Of a stretch of 64,000 nt of DNA, positions 13,126-22,005 are shown one piece after another. Position 1 is the stretch's first letter, and the number at the start of each line of letters is the position of its first letter. The translations under genes were made by a program, and so were the position numbers. Where the stretch lies: positions 1-64,000 of the forward strand of contig NZ_JALPTB010000032.1 of NCBI RefSeq assembly GCF_023218075.1, read 5' to 3'. The DNA comes from Rhodococcus sp. HM1 (GTDB lineage: Bacteria > Actinomycetota > Actinomycetes > Mycobacteriales > Mycobacteriaceae). The notes under the pieces are model-generated. The model was given only the letters and a program-made list of their open reading frames with translations, did no database searches and had not been told where the DNA came from.

Positions 13126-14037
13126 ATGACGTTCAACGACGGGGCACGGATCGAGGCGGGCCGGGTCCGCCAGGGCGGCGGCGGACGCGGCGGCAAGATC
13201 GCCGTCGGCGGCGGCGTGGGCGGCATCCTCGTGCTGATCCTGGCGCTGCTGTTCGGTGGAGATCCCGGCTCGCTGCTCGGATCGGGCACGGTCGATCCGA
13301 ACACCCAGGCCGGGGCCGGGACCCTGGAGGGCTGCGAGACCGGTGCCGACGCCAACGAGGATGTGGACTGCCGGGTCGCCGCGACCGTGGGCAGCCTCGA
13401 TCTGGTGTGGGAATCGCAGCTGCAGGCGCAGACGGGCGTGCGCTACGTGCGTCCCGAGGTCGAGATCTTCTCCGGCGCGACATCCACCGGGTGCGGCAAC
13501 GCCACCAGCGACGTCGGCCCGTTCTACTGCCCGGCCGACCAGACCGCGTACTTCGACACCAGCTTCTTCCAGGAGCTCGTGACCCGCTTCGGATCGAGCG
13601 GGGGCCCGCTGGCGCAGGAGTACGTCGTCGCCCACGAGTTCGGACACCATCTGCAGACGCAGCTCGGCGATATCGGCCGCGCGCAGGCCGACCCGCGCGG
13701 CCCCGAGTCCGGTGCGGTGCGCACGGAACTGCAGGCCGACTGCTACGCAGGCGTGTGGGCGTACCACGCGGACAAGATGGCGGACCCGAACACCGGTCAG
13801 CCCTTCCTCGTCCCGCTCACCAACGACGACGTCCGTGACGCGCTCTCCGCGGCCTCGGCGGTCGGCGACGACCGCATCCAGGCGGCCGCGACGGGTCGGG
13901 TGAATCCGGAGGGCTGGACGCACGGTTCGTCGGAGCAGCGTCAGAAGTGGTTCCTCGCCGGTTACCGCACCGGCCAGGTCGCTGCGTGTGACACCTACTC
14001 GGCGTCGGACCTCGACAATCCGCCGGCGCTGCGCTGA
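13126..14037 (+). CDS. YpfJ-family neutral zinc metallopeptidase, membrane-anchored
   Basis: The 303-residue protein starts with a short glycine- and basic-rich cytoplasmic tail and one membrane span ([17 protein letters not shown]), so the catalytic domain faces outward. The zinc motif is [10 protein letters not shown] (HExxH type), and a third acidic ligand is likely in [11 protein letters not shown]. The segment [16 protein letters not shown] is typical of the family. Cysteines in the ectodomain could form disulfides. It is divergent from aspS across about 140 bases. This pairing is also seen, as I recall, in M. tuberculosis (Rv2572c/Rv2575 region). The physiological substrate is unknown. 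Confidence 0.88.
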   Translation: MTFNDGARIEAGRVRQGGGGRGGKIAVGGGVGGILVLILALLFGGDPGSLLGSGTVDPNTQAGAGTLEGCETGADANEDVDCRVAATVGSLDLVWESQLQAQTGVRYVRPEVEIFSGATSTGCGNATSDVGPFYCPADQTAYFDTSFFQELVTRFGSSGGPLAQEYVVAHEFGHHLQTQLGDIGRAQADPRGPESGAVRTELQADCYAGVWAYHADKMADPNTGQPFLVPLTNDDVRDALSAASAVGDDRIQAAATGRVNPEGWTHGSSEQRQKWFLAGYRTGQVAACDTYSASDLDNPPALR

Positions 14038-14060
14038 CCTGCCGTACGCCGCAACAACGA

Positions 14061-14088
14061 AGCCGGGTGCTCGAACGAGCATCCGGCT
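14061..14088 (+). terminator. Rho-independent terminator after metallopeptidase gene
   Basis: A 13-base inverted repeat (14061-14073 with 14076-14088, one G-U pair) encloses a very short loop. It is followed by the T-rich TCTTGCGTTTTC, 24 bases after the stop codon. Confidence 0.8.
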
Positions 14089-14332
14089 CTTGCGTTTTCG
14101 GGACCGTTTCGACGCTTTCCCACGAATCGTTCGGAGAGGTCGGAAGATCACTTTCCACTATCCTGGAAGATCAGTTTCGTCCTGCCGGGAAGTTCGGTTT
14201 CCGAATGCAGAAGATCAATTACGGTCGAATCACGATCGGAATTACACGAATGGCATTTGTCCCTGAACGAACCGCGACGTCCGTGCGGAATCCGACAAAA
14301 TGCTCGGAAGCAATCTCTTGCCGGAAAACAAA
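14089..14332. other. AT-rich intergenic stretch, no gene assigned
   Basis: Composition drops sharply from the surrounding GC-rich coding DNA. The motif GAAGATCA recurs with small changes three times (around 14144, 14168 and 14209). Frames on both strands lack ribosome binding sites or coding-like codon use. It may be regulatory or simply a degenerate spacer. Confidence 0.4.
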
Positions 14333-14364
14333 AGAGACCTGCAGGTACATACCTGCAGGTCTCT
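14333..14364 (-). terminator. Strong Rho-independent terminator of the 30-aa peptide gene
   Basis: Arms 14333-14347 and 14350-14364 form a perfect 15-base stem containing CCTGCAGG. Read on the minus strand it is followed at once by CTTTTGTTTTCC. It lies 12 bases past the stop of the small peptide gene and is one of the most canonical terminators in the window. Confidence 0.92.
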
Positions 14365-14376
14365 GATGCGCTAAGA

Positions 14377-14469
14377 CTACTGGCTGCTCAGGCCCGAGAA
14401 GAAGTCGAGGGCACCGAACAGGTCGGCGGCGTTGCTGAAGATGTCGGCCAGCGTGGCGAGATCGAGCAC
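14377..14469 (-). CDS. 30-residue amphipathic peptide, function unknown
   Basis: This short gene starts at GTG 14469, seven bases after a clean TAGGAG box, and ends at TAG 14377 just before a strong terminator. The predicted peptide begins VLDLATLADIFSNAADL and ends FFSGLSSQ. It has no cysteine or basic residue, and carries four aspartates spaced six or seven residues apart on one face with Leu/Ile/Phe on the other. Its size and amphipathic, acidic helix resemble the small mycolata porins (PorA/PorH type) and other exported amphipathic peptides. There is no sequence match I can claim. A monocistronic unit with its own AT-rich promoter region suggests high expression. It was judged by signals, since it is below usual gene-calling length. 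Confidence 0.7.
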   Translation of the reverse strand: MLDLATLADIFSNAADLFGALDFFSGLSSQ

Positions 14470-14595
14470 GGGTAACTCCTAATTGTGATCTTGTATTTCA
14501 GTGACGCCGTCGTGCGCCGCATCAATTGTTACCTCGATCCCGCATTGTGCGCAATTCGGAGACATTTGCGAAAACTCGGACACGATTCGATTAAT

Positions 14596-14611
14596 TATGA
14601 TTGCGATCACA
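14596..14611. promoter_or_regulatory. GlxR/CRP-like site upstream of the small peptide gene
   Basis: TATGATTGCGATCACA matches the CRP/GlxR palindrome TGTGA-N6-TCACA at nine of ten positions. It lies in the AT-rich region about 130 bases upstream of the 30-aa peptide and near the 3' end of the next minus-strand gene. Only sequence similarity supports it. Confidence 0.35.
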
Positions 14612-14656
14612 TTTTGTGGCCGATTGCGGCAGGCCCGGCGTAACCTTCGCCTTTTT

Positions 14657-16120
14657 CTACCCGACTTCCCGGCGCAGCAGCGCGGCCGCGCGAGCGTCGG
14701 CCGCGACCAGCGTCACCTGCTCGAGCGCGGTGTGCACCTCGGTGAGAGCGGCGACGGCGTGGCGCACCGCGTCGTCGATCGGCCAGCCCGCGGCACCGCC
14801 GGCGATCAGCGGAAAGGCGACCGTCCGGGCGCCCACCGCTTCGGCGGCCGCCAGGCTTCGCGTATACGCCGCGCGCAGCTGCGCAGTGCGATCCTCGGAG
14901 TGCGAATAGCGCGGACCCACCGTGTGGACGATCCACGTCGCCGGGAGGTTGCCGGCAGTCGTCGCCACGGCGGCACCCACGCTCAGCCCGTGCGGCAGGG
15001 TGGTTGCGCGCAACGTGTCGCAGGCTGCGCGGATCGCCGGTCCACCGGCCCGGTGCACGGCCCGATCCACGCCGCCGTCACCGCTGAAATTCGGGTCGGT
15101 CGGATTCACGAGGGCGTCGACGCGCAGGGTTGTGATGTCTCCCTGCACCACCCTGATCCGGCGCCGCGGATCGGTTCCCCGCGGGCCGCCGTTCACAGTG
15201 TCCAGCGCGAGCCGGATCAGGTCGTCGGCGGTGTGGCCCGGCCAGCCGTGCAGCATGCGACGCCACCGTGCCGGGATCGCCGCGGCGCCCCATCGCGCTC
15301 CGAGCAGCCCACCCGCGATCGCGGCGGTGGTGTCGGTGTCGCCGCCCGCCCGCACCGCGGCCTCGAGCGCGCCGCGCAGGTGCTCCTCGCCGGCACCGGA
15401 GGTGGTGGTGATCGCCCACCACGCGGTCTGCAGGGCGTGTACGACCCAGCCGTTGTTGGCGAAGTCGGCGGGCGTGCCGCGTTCCGCCTCGTCGAGCAGC
15501 GGGCGCCAGAAGTCGGCGACCTCGGGTGACGCGATCTTCAGGAAGCCGCGCACACCGTCGAAGGTTCCGTACAGCACCGCGTGCCGGATGGCGTGGGACC
15601 ACAGGCGGCACGCCTGTTCCGCGGTCGGATCGTCGTGCGTGAGCGCGCTGATCTGCGCGGCAGCTTCGAGGCATCCGGCCCCGTCGTCCAGATAGGCGAG
15701 TGCGACGGGAGCGGTACGCATGAGCGATCCGTTCCCCGCTTTGCGGCCGGTCAACGCCCGGGCATGCGCCTGCATGGTGGCGGCGTCGCCCGCGCGACGA
15801 CCCAGGACGTTGCGCGTCTGGTTGCCGATGTCCTTCGGATTCGAGTCGTACCAGCGGACGAACTCCGCGGCGACCGCATCGAGGCCGCGGCCGCGCCCGA
15901 TGTCGACGCCGGTCGCCGCGACGGACGCGATCGCCAGGGCCATGGCGGTGTCGTCGGTCCACTCCCCCGGCTCCCACGCGAACGTGCCGCCGCCGATCAT
16001 GTCGATCCTCGTGACGGCCGAGGGGTAGGTGAATTCGTAACCGGCCCCGAGGGCGTCGCCCGCGGCGGTTCCGAGCAGTACCCCGACGGCCCGATCCCTC
16101 TGCTGTGCAGTCACATTCAT
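14657..16120 (-). CDS. ADP-ribosylglycohydrolase fused to a macrodomain
   Basis: The 487-residue protein joins two ADP-ribose-handling domains. Residues 1 to about 320 form an ARH/DraG domain with GVLLGTAAGDALGA, the metal-binding EWTDDTAMA, NGSLMRTAPVA and AGGDTDTTAAIAGG. Residues from about 330 form a macrodomain with VVQGDITTLRVDALVNPTD, GDGGVDRAVHRAGG and WIVHTVGPRY. It probably removes ADP-ribose from protein or nucleic acid, or degrades ADP-ribose derivatives, in the cytoplasm. ATG 16120 follows an ideal GAGGAGG box. It is divergent from an NrtR-like regulator over paired operators, which points to control by NAD or ADP-ribose level. It is not adjacent to a visible ADP-ribosyltransferase. 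Confidence 0.88.
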   Translation of the reverse strand: MNVTAQQRDRAVGVLLGTAAGDALGAGYEFTYPSAVTRIDMIGGGTFAWEPGEWTDDTAMALAIASVAATGVDIGRGRGLDAVAAEFVRWYDSNPKDIGNQTRNVLGRRAGDAATMQAHARALTGRKAGNGSLMRTAPVALAYLDDGAGCLEAAAQISALTHDDPTAEQACRLWSHAIRHAVLYGTFDGVRGFLKIASPEVADFWRPLLDEAERGTPADFANNGWVVHALQTAWWAITTTSGAGEEHLRGALEAAVRAGGDTDTTAAIAGGLLGARWGAAAIPARWRRMLHGWPGHTADDLIRLALDTVNGGPRGTDPRRRIRVVQGDITTLRVDALVNPTDPNFSGDGGVDRAVHRAGGPAIRAACDTLRATTLPHGLSVGAAVATTAGNLPATWIVHTVGPRYSHSEDRTAQLRAAYTRSLAAAEAVGARTVAFPLIAGGAAGWPIDDAVRHAVAALTEVHTALEQVTLVAADARAAALLRREVG

Positions 16121-16133
16121 TGCAGCCTCCTCA

Positions 16134-16175
16134 TTAGATCAAGATTGCGCTAAGGTTAGATCAGCATTGCGCTAA
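16134..16175. promoter_or_regulatory. Twin 20-bp operators between ARH-macro and NrtR-like genes
   Basis: Two near-identical 20-base elements, TTAGATCAAGATTGCGCTAA at 16134-16153 and TTAGATCAGCATTGCGCTAA at 16156-16175, sit 22 bases apart, about two helical turns. Each has TTAG/CTAA ends in inverted orientation. The downstream copy runs into TAATAT (16173-16178), the likely -10 element of the regulator gene. Binding there would block both divergent promoters, consistent with autoregulation by the NrtR-like protein. Confidence 0.75.
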
Positions 16176-16184
16176 TATGCAAAC

Positions 16185-16865
16185 GTGAGTGCACCGAAGG
16201 ATCGGGCGGGCAAGACCCTCGCCGACTACGACCGCCCCTCCGTCGCCGTCGATGTCGCGGTGCTGACCTGTCTGGACGGCGAGCTACGGGTCCTGGTCGT
16301 GGATCATCATCTCGGCGGTCGCGCTCTCCCCGGCACATTCCTGCACCGCGGCGAGCGTCTCGTCGACGCCGCCGAGCGCGCACTCCGGGACAAGGCACAC
16401 ATCACCGGCCTGAAGTTCCACCAGCTGCGGATGTTCGACGATCCCGACCGCGACGAACGCGGCTGGGTGATCTCGATGGCGCACACCGCCGCGGTCCCCG
16501 TCACCGACCTGCCCGACGACGCGACACTACACGTCGTCCACGGCGGCACGGTCGACGGTGATCTCGCGTTCGACCACGCCGATATGGTGCGGCTGGCCGT
16601 CGACGACCTGCGCGCACGCTACGCGGCACAGGTCGACCCCGATCGGCTGCTCGGCGAGGAGTTCACCGTGCTCGATCTGCGCCTGCTGTACGAGGCGATC
16701 TTCGACCGGCCGCTGCAGAAGGACTCGTTCCGCCGCCACGTCGTCGCGGCCCTCGACAGCACCGGACGGCTGTCGAATCCCGGGCACGGCCGGCCCGCCG
16801 AACTGTTCCGCCGACGCGGGGCCGCACAGCTTCCGGCGCAGGCCGCGGTCCTGCTCACCGGCTGA
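16185..16865 (+). CDS. NrtR-like regulator (Nudix fold plus winged helix)
   Basis: NrtR proteins sense ADP-ribose or NAD-derived metabolites with a Nudix domain that has usually lost hydrolase activity, and repress NAD genes. This 226-residue protein has the Nudix fold in its first 150 residues, but the box reads GERLVDAAERALRDKAHITG, lacking the REXXEE acidic pair. The C-terminal part (FTVLDLRLLYEAIF, then KDSFRRHVVAAL) matches the NrtR winged helix. GTG 16185 lies exactly six bases after TAATAT, so transcription probably starts at the start codon and the message is leaderless. The divergent ARH-macrodomain gene is the obvious target. Confidence 0.85.
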   Translation: MSAPKDRAGKTLADYDRPSVAVDVAVLTCLDGELRVLVVDHHLGGRALPGTFLHRGERLVDAAERALRDKAHITGLKFHQLRMFDDPDRDERGWVISMAHTAAVPVTDLPDDATLHVVHGGTVDGDLAFDHADMVRLAVDDLRARYAAQVDPDRLLGEEFTVLDLRLLYEAIFDRPLQKDSFRRHVVAALDSTGRLSNPGHGRPAELFRRRGAAQLPAQAAVLLTG

Positions 16866-16923
16866 GTTTGCCCCGCGCGGTCCGCGGGTATCTGGCTCAC
16901 GCCGAGCCGAGGAGGGCAGCACT

Positions 16924-17115
16924 GTGACACAAGCGGACGACAGCGGTCCGGGGACACGAGCCGACGACAAGGGTCCGGGCCACGAGCTCAGCGGCATCGT
17001 GGACGACCTGGAACGCAAGATAGAGCGTGAGCGCGACGAACGCGATGTTCCGGGGAGCAGGTCCGACCGGGAAGATGTCGAACCCGTCGAACCCGGGGAC
17101 GAGGCACCCGACTGA
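16924..17115 (+). CDS. Small acidic hypothetical protein (63 aa)
   Basis: The frame begins at GTG after a strong GAGGAGG box and ends just before the convergent membrane protein gene. The product is highly charged and likely disordered, with a central helix (LSGIVDDLERKIERERDERD) and many Asp, Glu and Arg residues. There is no signal or membrane segment. I do not recognise a family. It follows the NrtR-like gene by 58 bases on the same strand and could be co-transcribed. Confidence 0.55.
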   Translation: MTQADDSGPGTRADDKGPGHELSGIVDDLERKIERERDERDVPGSRSDREDVEPVEPGDEAPD

Positions 17116-17124
17116 GCCGTGAGG

Positions 17125-17559
17125 TCAGGGCCTCCGCGCCGCCGTGAACAGTGTGACGAGAATTGCGATGCCGCTGCCGACGATGCCCAGCCCCAGCAGG
17201 ATTCGCACGACGAGCGGCCAGTCGAACGCGTCGGTCCCGAAGTCGAACGGGAACACCTGCCAGATCCGCAGCAGCGCGACGAGACCGACCGCCGTGGTGG
17301 CGATGTCACCGAGCGCCTTCAGCCACCGCGGATCCCGCACCAGATACACCAGATTCGCCACGAGACCGACGACGATCGAGGCGTTGACCCATCCCAGCAC
17401 CGCCGGTGTGTCCTCGGTGAGGAAGGGCACCACCTCCCAGCCGGGCCGGACGTTGATCGCATACAGCATCGCGGCGTCGATCAGCACCGCCACGACGTAA
17501 CCCACGCGGCGAGCCGCGGCCGACCTGCTGCGATCGGATGTTTCGGATGTCGCGCCCAC
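17125..17559 (-). CDS. Four-span hypothetical membrane protein
   Basis: The 144-residue protein has a short polar N-terminus and four predicted membrane spans: around VGYVVAVLIDAAMLYAI, VNASIVVGLVANLVYLV, IATTAVGLVALLRIWQV and LLGLGIVGSGIAILVTLF. The pattern resembles small uncharacterised actinobacterial membrane proteins. No catalytic motif is visible. GTG 17559 was chosen because an AGGGGG box lies just upstream and further extension looks non-coding. It is convergent with the 63-residue gene and divergent from the phosphatase-like gene. Confidence 0.7.
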   Translation of the reverse strand: MGATSETSDRSRSAAARRVGYVVAVLIDAAMLYAINVRPGWEVVPFLTEDTPAVLGWVNASIVVGLVANLVYLVRDPRWLKALGDIATTAVGLVALLRIWQVFPFDFGTDAFDWPLVVRILLGLGIVGSGIAILVTLFTAARRP

Positions 17560-17637
17560 CGAACCCCCTACCCGGACACCACCTGGGACGTCCCACCGCC
17601 ATCCCACAGTGCGCCTCCGTTCCACCGAAGGCAACAG

Positions 17638-18171
17638 GTGGTATCCACGGTCGTGACCAGGAAGACCCGACACCGAGAGCACCCGGCGAGGAAACGGCAT
17701 CGTCCTCCGAGCGGGGCGGCTCCGCCACCGGCGCGGTACGTCGAGGATCCGACGCTGCCCCCGGCCTGGCTCGTCGACATCGACGGCACTCTCGCGCACA
17801 TGAGCGACCGCAGTCCCTATCACTGGCACCGGGTGGGTGAGGACACCGTCTCCCCCGCCGTCGAGGCCGCGGTCAGAGCGTTCGCCGCCGCGCCCGACGG
17901 GTTCGCCGTCGTGCTGCTCTCGGGCCGCGACGGCGTCTGCCGTCCCGAGACCGAGGAGTGGCTCGCCCGGCACGAGATCCCGTACGACGAGCTGTACATG
18001 CGCGCGGCCGGTGACAATCGCAAGGATTCGATCGTCAAGGCCGAGTTGTTCGACGCCCACATCCGGCACCGCTACCGCATCGTCGCGGTCCTCGACGATC
18101 GCGATCAGGTGGTGCGCATGTGGCGGCGGATGGGCCTGGTGTGTTTTCAGGTCGCCGAGGGCCACTTCTGA
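17638..18171 (+). CDS. Pnkp-like polynucleotide 3'-phosphatase domain protein
   Basis: The 177-residue protein is a HAD-family phosphatase resembling the phosphatase half of T4 polynucleotide kinase. Visible motifs are the nucleophile [12 protein letters not shown] (DxDGT) near residue 45, [11 protein letters not shown] (motif II serine), and the late [19 protein letters not shown] with the metal-binding aspartates. The kinase half with its P-loop is absent, so it may trim 3' phosphates in RNA or DNA repair, or act on a small phosphate ester. The basic N-terminus is poorly conserved-looking. Start is uncertain (GTG 17638 or 17653). Its 3' end overlaps the convergent xylB by 25 bases. Confidence 0.75.
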   Translation: MVSTVVTRKTRHREHPARKRHRPPSGAAPPPARYVEDPTLPPAWLVDIDGTLAHMSDRSPYHWHRVGEDTVSPAVEAAVRAFAAAPDGFAVVLLSGRDGVCRPETEEWLARHEIPYDELYMRAAGDNRKDSIVKAELFDAHIRHRYRIVAVLDDRDQVVRMWRRMGLVCFQVAEGHF

Positions 18172-19598
18172 ACCGGCGCACCGTCGGTCAGGTCTCGCAC
18201 CTGCGCGTAGCGCTCCCGCACGTGCGGAGTCGGGTCGGCTTCGAAACGCCGGACCGCACCCGGCTCCCAGGCCGGAGGCTCGTCACCGCCGCGCAGCGTC
18301 CAGGCGGCCTGCCGCGCCGCGCCGCGCGCGACGTACTCACCCGGTTCGGGGACGTCGACGGGCATACCGAGGACGGCGGGGGCGACTTCACACAGTGCCC
18401 GCGAGCGGGCTCCACCCCCGATCAGCAGCACCCGGCGCACGTGCGTGCCCTGCGCGACGATGTGGTCGATGCCCTCGGCGAGCGAGCAGAGCAGACCTTC
18501 GACGGCGGCGCGCGCGAGATGCGCCGGGGTCGCGGTGGCCAGGTTCAGTCCGTGCAGGGCGCCCGTGGCGTCGGGCCGGTTCGGGGTCCGCTCCCCCTCG
18601 AGGTACGGGACCAGCACCAGGCCGCCGCTGCCCGGCGGGGCCGACAGTGCCAGGCGGGAGAGTTCGGCGTGGTCGACGCCGAGCATCGTCGCCGTGGCGT
18701 CGAGAACTCGGGCACCGTTGAGCGTGCACACCAACGGCAGGTGCCGCCCGGTCGCATCGGCGAAGCCCGCGACGTAACCGTCGGCGTCCCGCGCGGGTGT
18801 CGGCGAGACGGCGGACACCACCCCCGAGGTGCCGATCGAGACGACGACGTCGCCCTCACGGACATCGAGCGCCAGGGCCGCGGCGGCGTTGTCACCGGCG
18901 CCCGGGCCGAGTACCGCGCCCGACGGGGTCCGCCCCACTTGCTCGGCCGGCCCGGCGACCCGCGGGAGAACCGGAGGACGGCGGCGCAGCGCCAGTTCGA
19001 GCAGATCGCGGCGGTAGGTGTCGGTTGCCGCGTCGAAATATCCGGTGCCGCTGGCGTCGCTACGGTCGGTGACCAGAGCGTCGAGGGTCCGGTCGGTGCG
19101 CAGGGTCCAGGTGAGCCAGTCGTGCGGCAGGCACAGGGCAGCGGTGCGCCGTGCGTTGCCGGGTTCGTGGTCGGCGAGCCACCGCGCCTTCGCAACGGTG
19201 ATCGCGGCGAGCGGAACCACGCCGACGGCGTCGGCCCACGTCGCGACGCCACCCAGTTCATCGACGAGATCCTGTGCAGCAGAAGATGATCGGGTGTCGT
19301 TCCACAGCAGCGCATCGCGCACGACGGCACCCTCGACGTCGAGGCACACCATGCCGTGCTGCTGCGCACCGACCGCGACGGCCGCGACGTCGTCGAGCCC
19401 CCCGGCCTCGGCACACGCCAGCTCGTAGGCCGACCGCCACGCCACCGGATCCACTTCGGTGCCGGACGGATGCGCCGCGCGGCCCTCGCGCACGACGGCA
19501 CCGGTCTCGGCGTCGCACACGACGACCTTGCAGGACTGCGTGGAGGAGTCGACTCCGGCGACGAGCACGGACGGGCCGACCCCCTCGACGGGGGTCAC
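18147..19598 (-). CDS. xylB: Xylulokinase (FGGY family)
   Basis: The enzyme phosphorylates D-xylulose to xylulose 5-phosphate for the pentose phosphate pathway. The 483-residue length is normal. The protein opens with the phosphate-binding segment [17 protein letters not shown], then QQHGMVCLD and LWNDTRSS. The catalytic aspartate lies in [14 protein letters not shown]. The C-terminal ATP region has [17 protein letters not shown]. The GTG start overlaps the fructokinase stop as GTGA, so it ends a coupled four-gene operon. In context it would take xylulose made from D-arabitol or xylitol by the dehydrogenases upstream. Confidence 0.92.
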   Translation of the reverse strand: MTPVEGVGPSVLVAGVDSSTQSCKVVVCDAETGAVVREGRAAHPSGTEVDPVAWRSAYELACAEAGGLDDVAAVAVGAQQHGMVCLDVEGAVVRDALLWNDTRSSSAAQDLVDELGGVATWADAVGVVPLAAITVAKARWLADHEPGNARRTAALCLPHDWLTWTLRTDRTLDALVTDRSDASGTGYFDAATDTYRRDLLELALRRRPPVLPRVAGPAEQVGRTPSGAVLGPGAGDNAAAALALDVREGDVVVSIGTSGVVSAVSPTPARDADGYVAGFADATGRHLPLVCTLNGARVLDATATMLGVDHAELSRLALSAPPGSGGLVLVPYLEGERTPNRPDATGALHGLNLATATPAHLARAAVEGLLCSLAEGIDHIVAQGTHVRRVLLIGGGARSRALCEVAPAVLGMPVDVPEPGEYVARGAARQAAWTLRGGDEPPAWEPGAVRRFEADPTPHVRERYAQVRDLTDGAPVQKWPSAT

Positions 19599-20527
19599 GC
19601 GACGCCCTCCTGCGCGGCGTCCCGCTCGGCACGGGTGGGCAGGTCGGCTCCGGCACGCGCGACAGTCAGCGCCGACGTCCACGCCGCCGTCCCGAGCACG
19701 TCGCGCAGGTCGTCGACCGTGATGGCACGCAACGCGTCCCGCCGGTCGGCACCGAGCAGGCCGCGGGTCCACAGTCCGTCGAGCAGTCCGGCGGTGAACG
19801 CATCGCCGGCACCGACGGTATCGGCCACCTCGACCTGTACCGCCGGGACCTCGACGACACCAGCCGCGCACACCGCCACGGCGCCTTCCGCGCCGCGGGT
19901 GACGACGACGATCGCCGGTCCGCGCGAGAGCCAGTCGCGTGCGGTGTCGAGTGGGTCGCGGTCGGGCGCGAACCACGCGAGGTCCTCGTCGCTGGCCTTG
20001 ACGACGTCGGCGAGCGCGACGAGGCGTTCGATGCGGGCCCGGCCCCGGGCGACATCGGAGATCAGCGCCGGCCGGATGTTCGGGTCGAAACTCACCGTGG
20101 ATGCGCTCGACTGCTGCGCAACCAGTTCCGCGATGAGGTCGCAGCCCGGTTCCAGCACGACGGCGATGGACCCGGTGTGCACGAGGACGGCGTCGACCGT
20201 GGGCGGGGGTTCGACGGGATCCCAGGCGATGTCGAATTCGTAGTGGGCGGCGCCTCGGTCGTCGATCGTGGCCTGTGCGGTGGCGGTGCGTTCGGCGGCG
20301 GCACTGCCCGGGGTCAGGCTCACGCCGGATCCGGCAAGGTGGTCGATGATGCGGGTGCCCCGCGGATCGTCCGCGACCCGCGTCGTGAACCGCACCGCCC
20401 GGCCGAGACGTCCGAGTCCCACCGCGACGTTGAGCGGGCTTCCACCCACGTGTTCGACGGGTTCCTTCCCGTCCCGCTGCACGATGTCGACGAGCGCTTC
20501 TCCGACCACCAGCGCGTGCCCGTTCAT
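19595..20527 (-). CDS. PfkB-family carbohydrate kinase, probable fructokinase
   Basis: The 310-residue protein has the ribokinase fold. The N-terminal [17 protein letters not shown] binds sugar, and the C-terminal signature [20 protein letters not shown] carries the catalytic aspartate and anion hole. In this operon fructose is the expected product of mannitol or sorbitol oxidation, so fructokinase activity giving fructose 6-phosphate is the most likely role. Ribokinase-type alternatives cannot be excluded. It is coupled by ATGA upstream and GTGA downstream. Confidence 0.88.
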   Translation of the reverse strand: MNGHALVVGEALVDIVQRDGKEPVEHVGGSPLNVAVGLGRLGRAVRFTTRVADDPRGTRIIDHLAGSGVSLTPGSAAAERTATAQATIDDRGAAHYEFDIAWDPVEPPPTVDAVLVHTGSIAVVLEPGCDLIAELVAQQSSASTVSFDPNIRPALISDVARGRARIERLVALADVVKASDEDLAWFAPDRDPLDTARDWLSRGPAIVVVTRGAEGAVAVCAAGVVEVPAVQVEVADTVGAGDAFTAGLLDGLWTRGLLGADRRDALRAITVDDLRDVLGTAAWTSALTVARAGADLPTRAERDAAQEGVA

Positions 20528-22005
20528 CGGTGTTCTCCCGCAAGCACTTCCAGCGTGGCCCGTGCACCGTCGCGGTGCAGGGTGTCGAGCGCCCCGGTGT
20601 AGGCGTCGACGAACCGGCGGTTGCCGGCGAGATCGCCGAACACCTCGGTGTTCTCGACGAACGCGGTGGGGTGCGACCGTTGCCGGCGCGCGAGGGGAAC
20701 GAGCGTGTCGGCGAGCCGGTCGACCACCTCGATGGGTTGCCCGTGTTCGTCGACGCCCTCGGCGTAGCGGGCCCACGACGCGACGATGGCGGCGGACAGT
20801 CGCACGGGACCTCCCGCGGCCAGGTTCTCCCGAATCACCGGCACCAGCCATTTGGGGATCCGGTCGGACGATTCGGCACACAGCCGGGCGACGGTGTCGC
20901 GGATCTCGGGGTTGGCGAATCGTTCGATGAGCGTGCGCTTGTAGTCGTCGAGATCGATACCCGGCACCGGTTTCAGTGTGGGTGTGGCCTCGCGGTCCAT
21001 GTAGTCGCGGAGGAATCCGGCGATGAGCGGGTCCTGCGCGGCGTCGTGGACGAGCCGGTATCCCATCAGATACCCGAAATAGCCGAGCCCCTGGTGACCG
21101 GCGTTGAGCAGGCGCAGTTTCATCAGTTCGTAGGGCGCGACGTCGTCGACGACCTGCACCCCTGCCTTCTCGAAGGGGGGCCGGCCGTCCGCGAAATCCT
21201 CCTCGAGGACCCACGCGGCGAACGGTTCGGCGGCGACCGGCCAGCGGTCCTGCACGTCGAAGCGTTCGGACAGCGCCGTCACGACCTCGTCGGTCGTGAC
21301 GGGGGTGATCCGGTCGACCATCGAGTTCGGAAACCGGACGTTGTCGGAGATCCACTGTGCCAGTTCGGGATCGACGAGCCGGGCGTAGGCGGTGAACACC
21401 CGCCGGGCGACGTCGCCGTTGCCTTCGATGTTGTCGCAGGACATCACCGTCGGCGCCCGCAGTCCACGGGCACGCCGACGGGCGAGAGCCTCGGTGACGA
21501 GCCCGAACACGGTGGCCGGCGGCTCGCCGGAGTCGAGGTCGCGCCGGACCGCGGGATCGTCGGCGTCGAATTCCCCGGTGTGGTGCCGAATGTTGTAGCC
21601 GCCCTCGGTGATGGTCAGCGAGACGATCCGCGTGGTCGGCGCCGCGAGGAGTTCGACGACGGCCTCGGGATCGTCGGGGGCGTAACGGTAGTCGACGATC
21701 GATCCGATCACCCGCGGCTCCCATCTGCCGTCCGGGTGCGTGAGGACGAGAGTGTAGAGACCGTCCTGCTCGTCGAGGGCCTCCTGCATCCGGCGGTCGC
21801 GCGGCATCACCCCGACGCCGCAGATGCCCCAGTCCTGCGCGAGCCCCTGCTCGAGGAGCCGGTCGACGTACATGGCCTGGTGGGCGCGGTGGAAGCCGCC
21901 GACACCGAAGTGCACGATGCCGACGGTGACGTCCTCGCGGCGATAACTCGGTACGGGTACCTGCAGGTGGGGCAGTGTCTGCCGGCTCACGCGCATGGTG
22001 GTCAT
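20524..22005 (-). CDS. mtlD: Mannitol 2-dehydrogenase (long-chain polyol dehydrogenase)
   Basis: The enzyme oxidises D-mannitol to fructose with NAD, and family members also accept D-arabitol or D-sorbitol. The 493-residue protein has the N-terminal Rossmann part with [15 protein letters not shown] and LTITEGGYN. The C-terminal domain carries the catalytic lysine signature [13 protein letters not shown]. Length and motifs fit the non-metal polyol dehydrogenases. Start and stop both overlap neighbours by four bases (ATGA). A second ATG three codons in is possible. Confidence 0.93.
   Translation of the reverse strand: MTTMRVSRQTLPHLQVPVPSYRREDVTVGIVHFGVGGFHRAHQAMYVDRLLEQGLAQDWGICGVGVMPRDRRMQEALDEQDGLYTLVLTHPDGRWEPRVIGSIVDYRYAPDDPEAVVELLAAPTTRIVSLTITEGGYNIRHHTGEFDADDPAVRRDLDSGEPPATVFGLVTEALARRRARGLRAPTVMSCDNIEGNGDVARRVFTAYARLVDPELAQWISDNVRFPNSMVDRITPVTTDEVVTALSERFDVQDRWPVAAEPFAAWVLEEDFADGRPPFEKAGVQVVDDVAPYELMKLRLLNAGHQGLGYFGYLMGYRLVHDAAQDPLIAGFLRDYMDREATPTLKPVPGIDLDDYKRTLIERFANPEIRDTVARLCAESSDRIPKWLVPVIRENLAAGGPVRLSAAIVASWARYAEGVDEHGQPIEVVDRLADTLVPLARRQRSHPTAFVENTEVFGDLAGNRRFVDAYTGALDTLHRDGARATLEVLAGEHR

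Noticed and set aside
14140-14220. Repeated GAAGATCA motifs as a possible small RNA or operator array
   Set aside because: Spacing is irregular, the copies are imperfect and no promoter-terminator pair encloses them, so they are reported only as a feature of the gap.
14257-14475. Plus-strand frame crossing the terminator and small peptide gene
   Set aside because: It runs through a canonical terminator hairpin and has atypical codon use, whereas the minus strand has a full set of expression signals.
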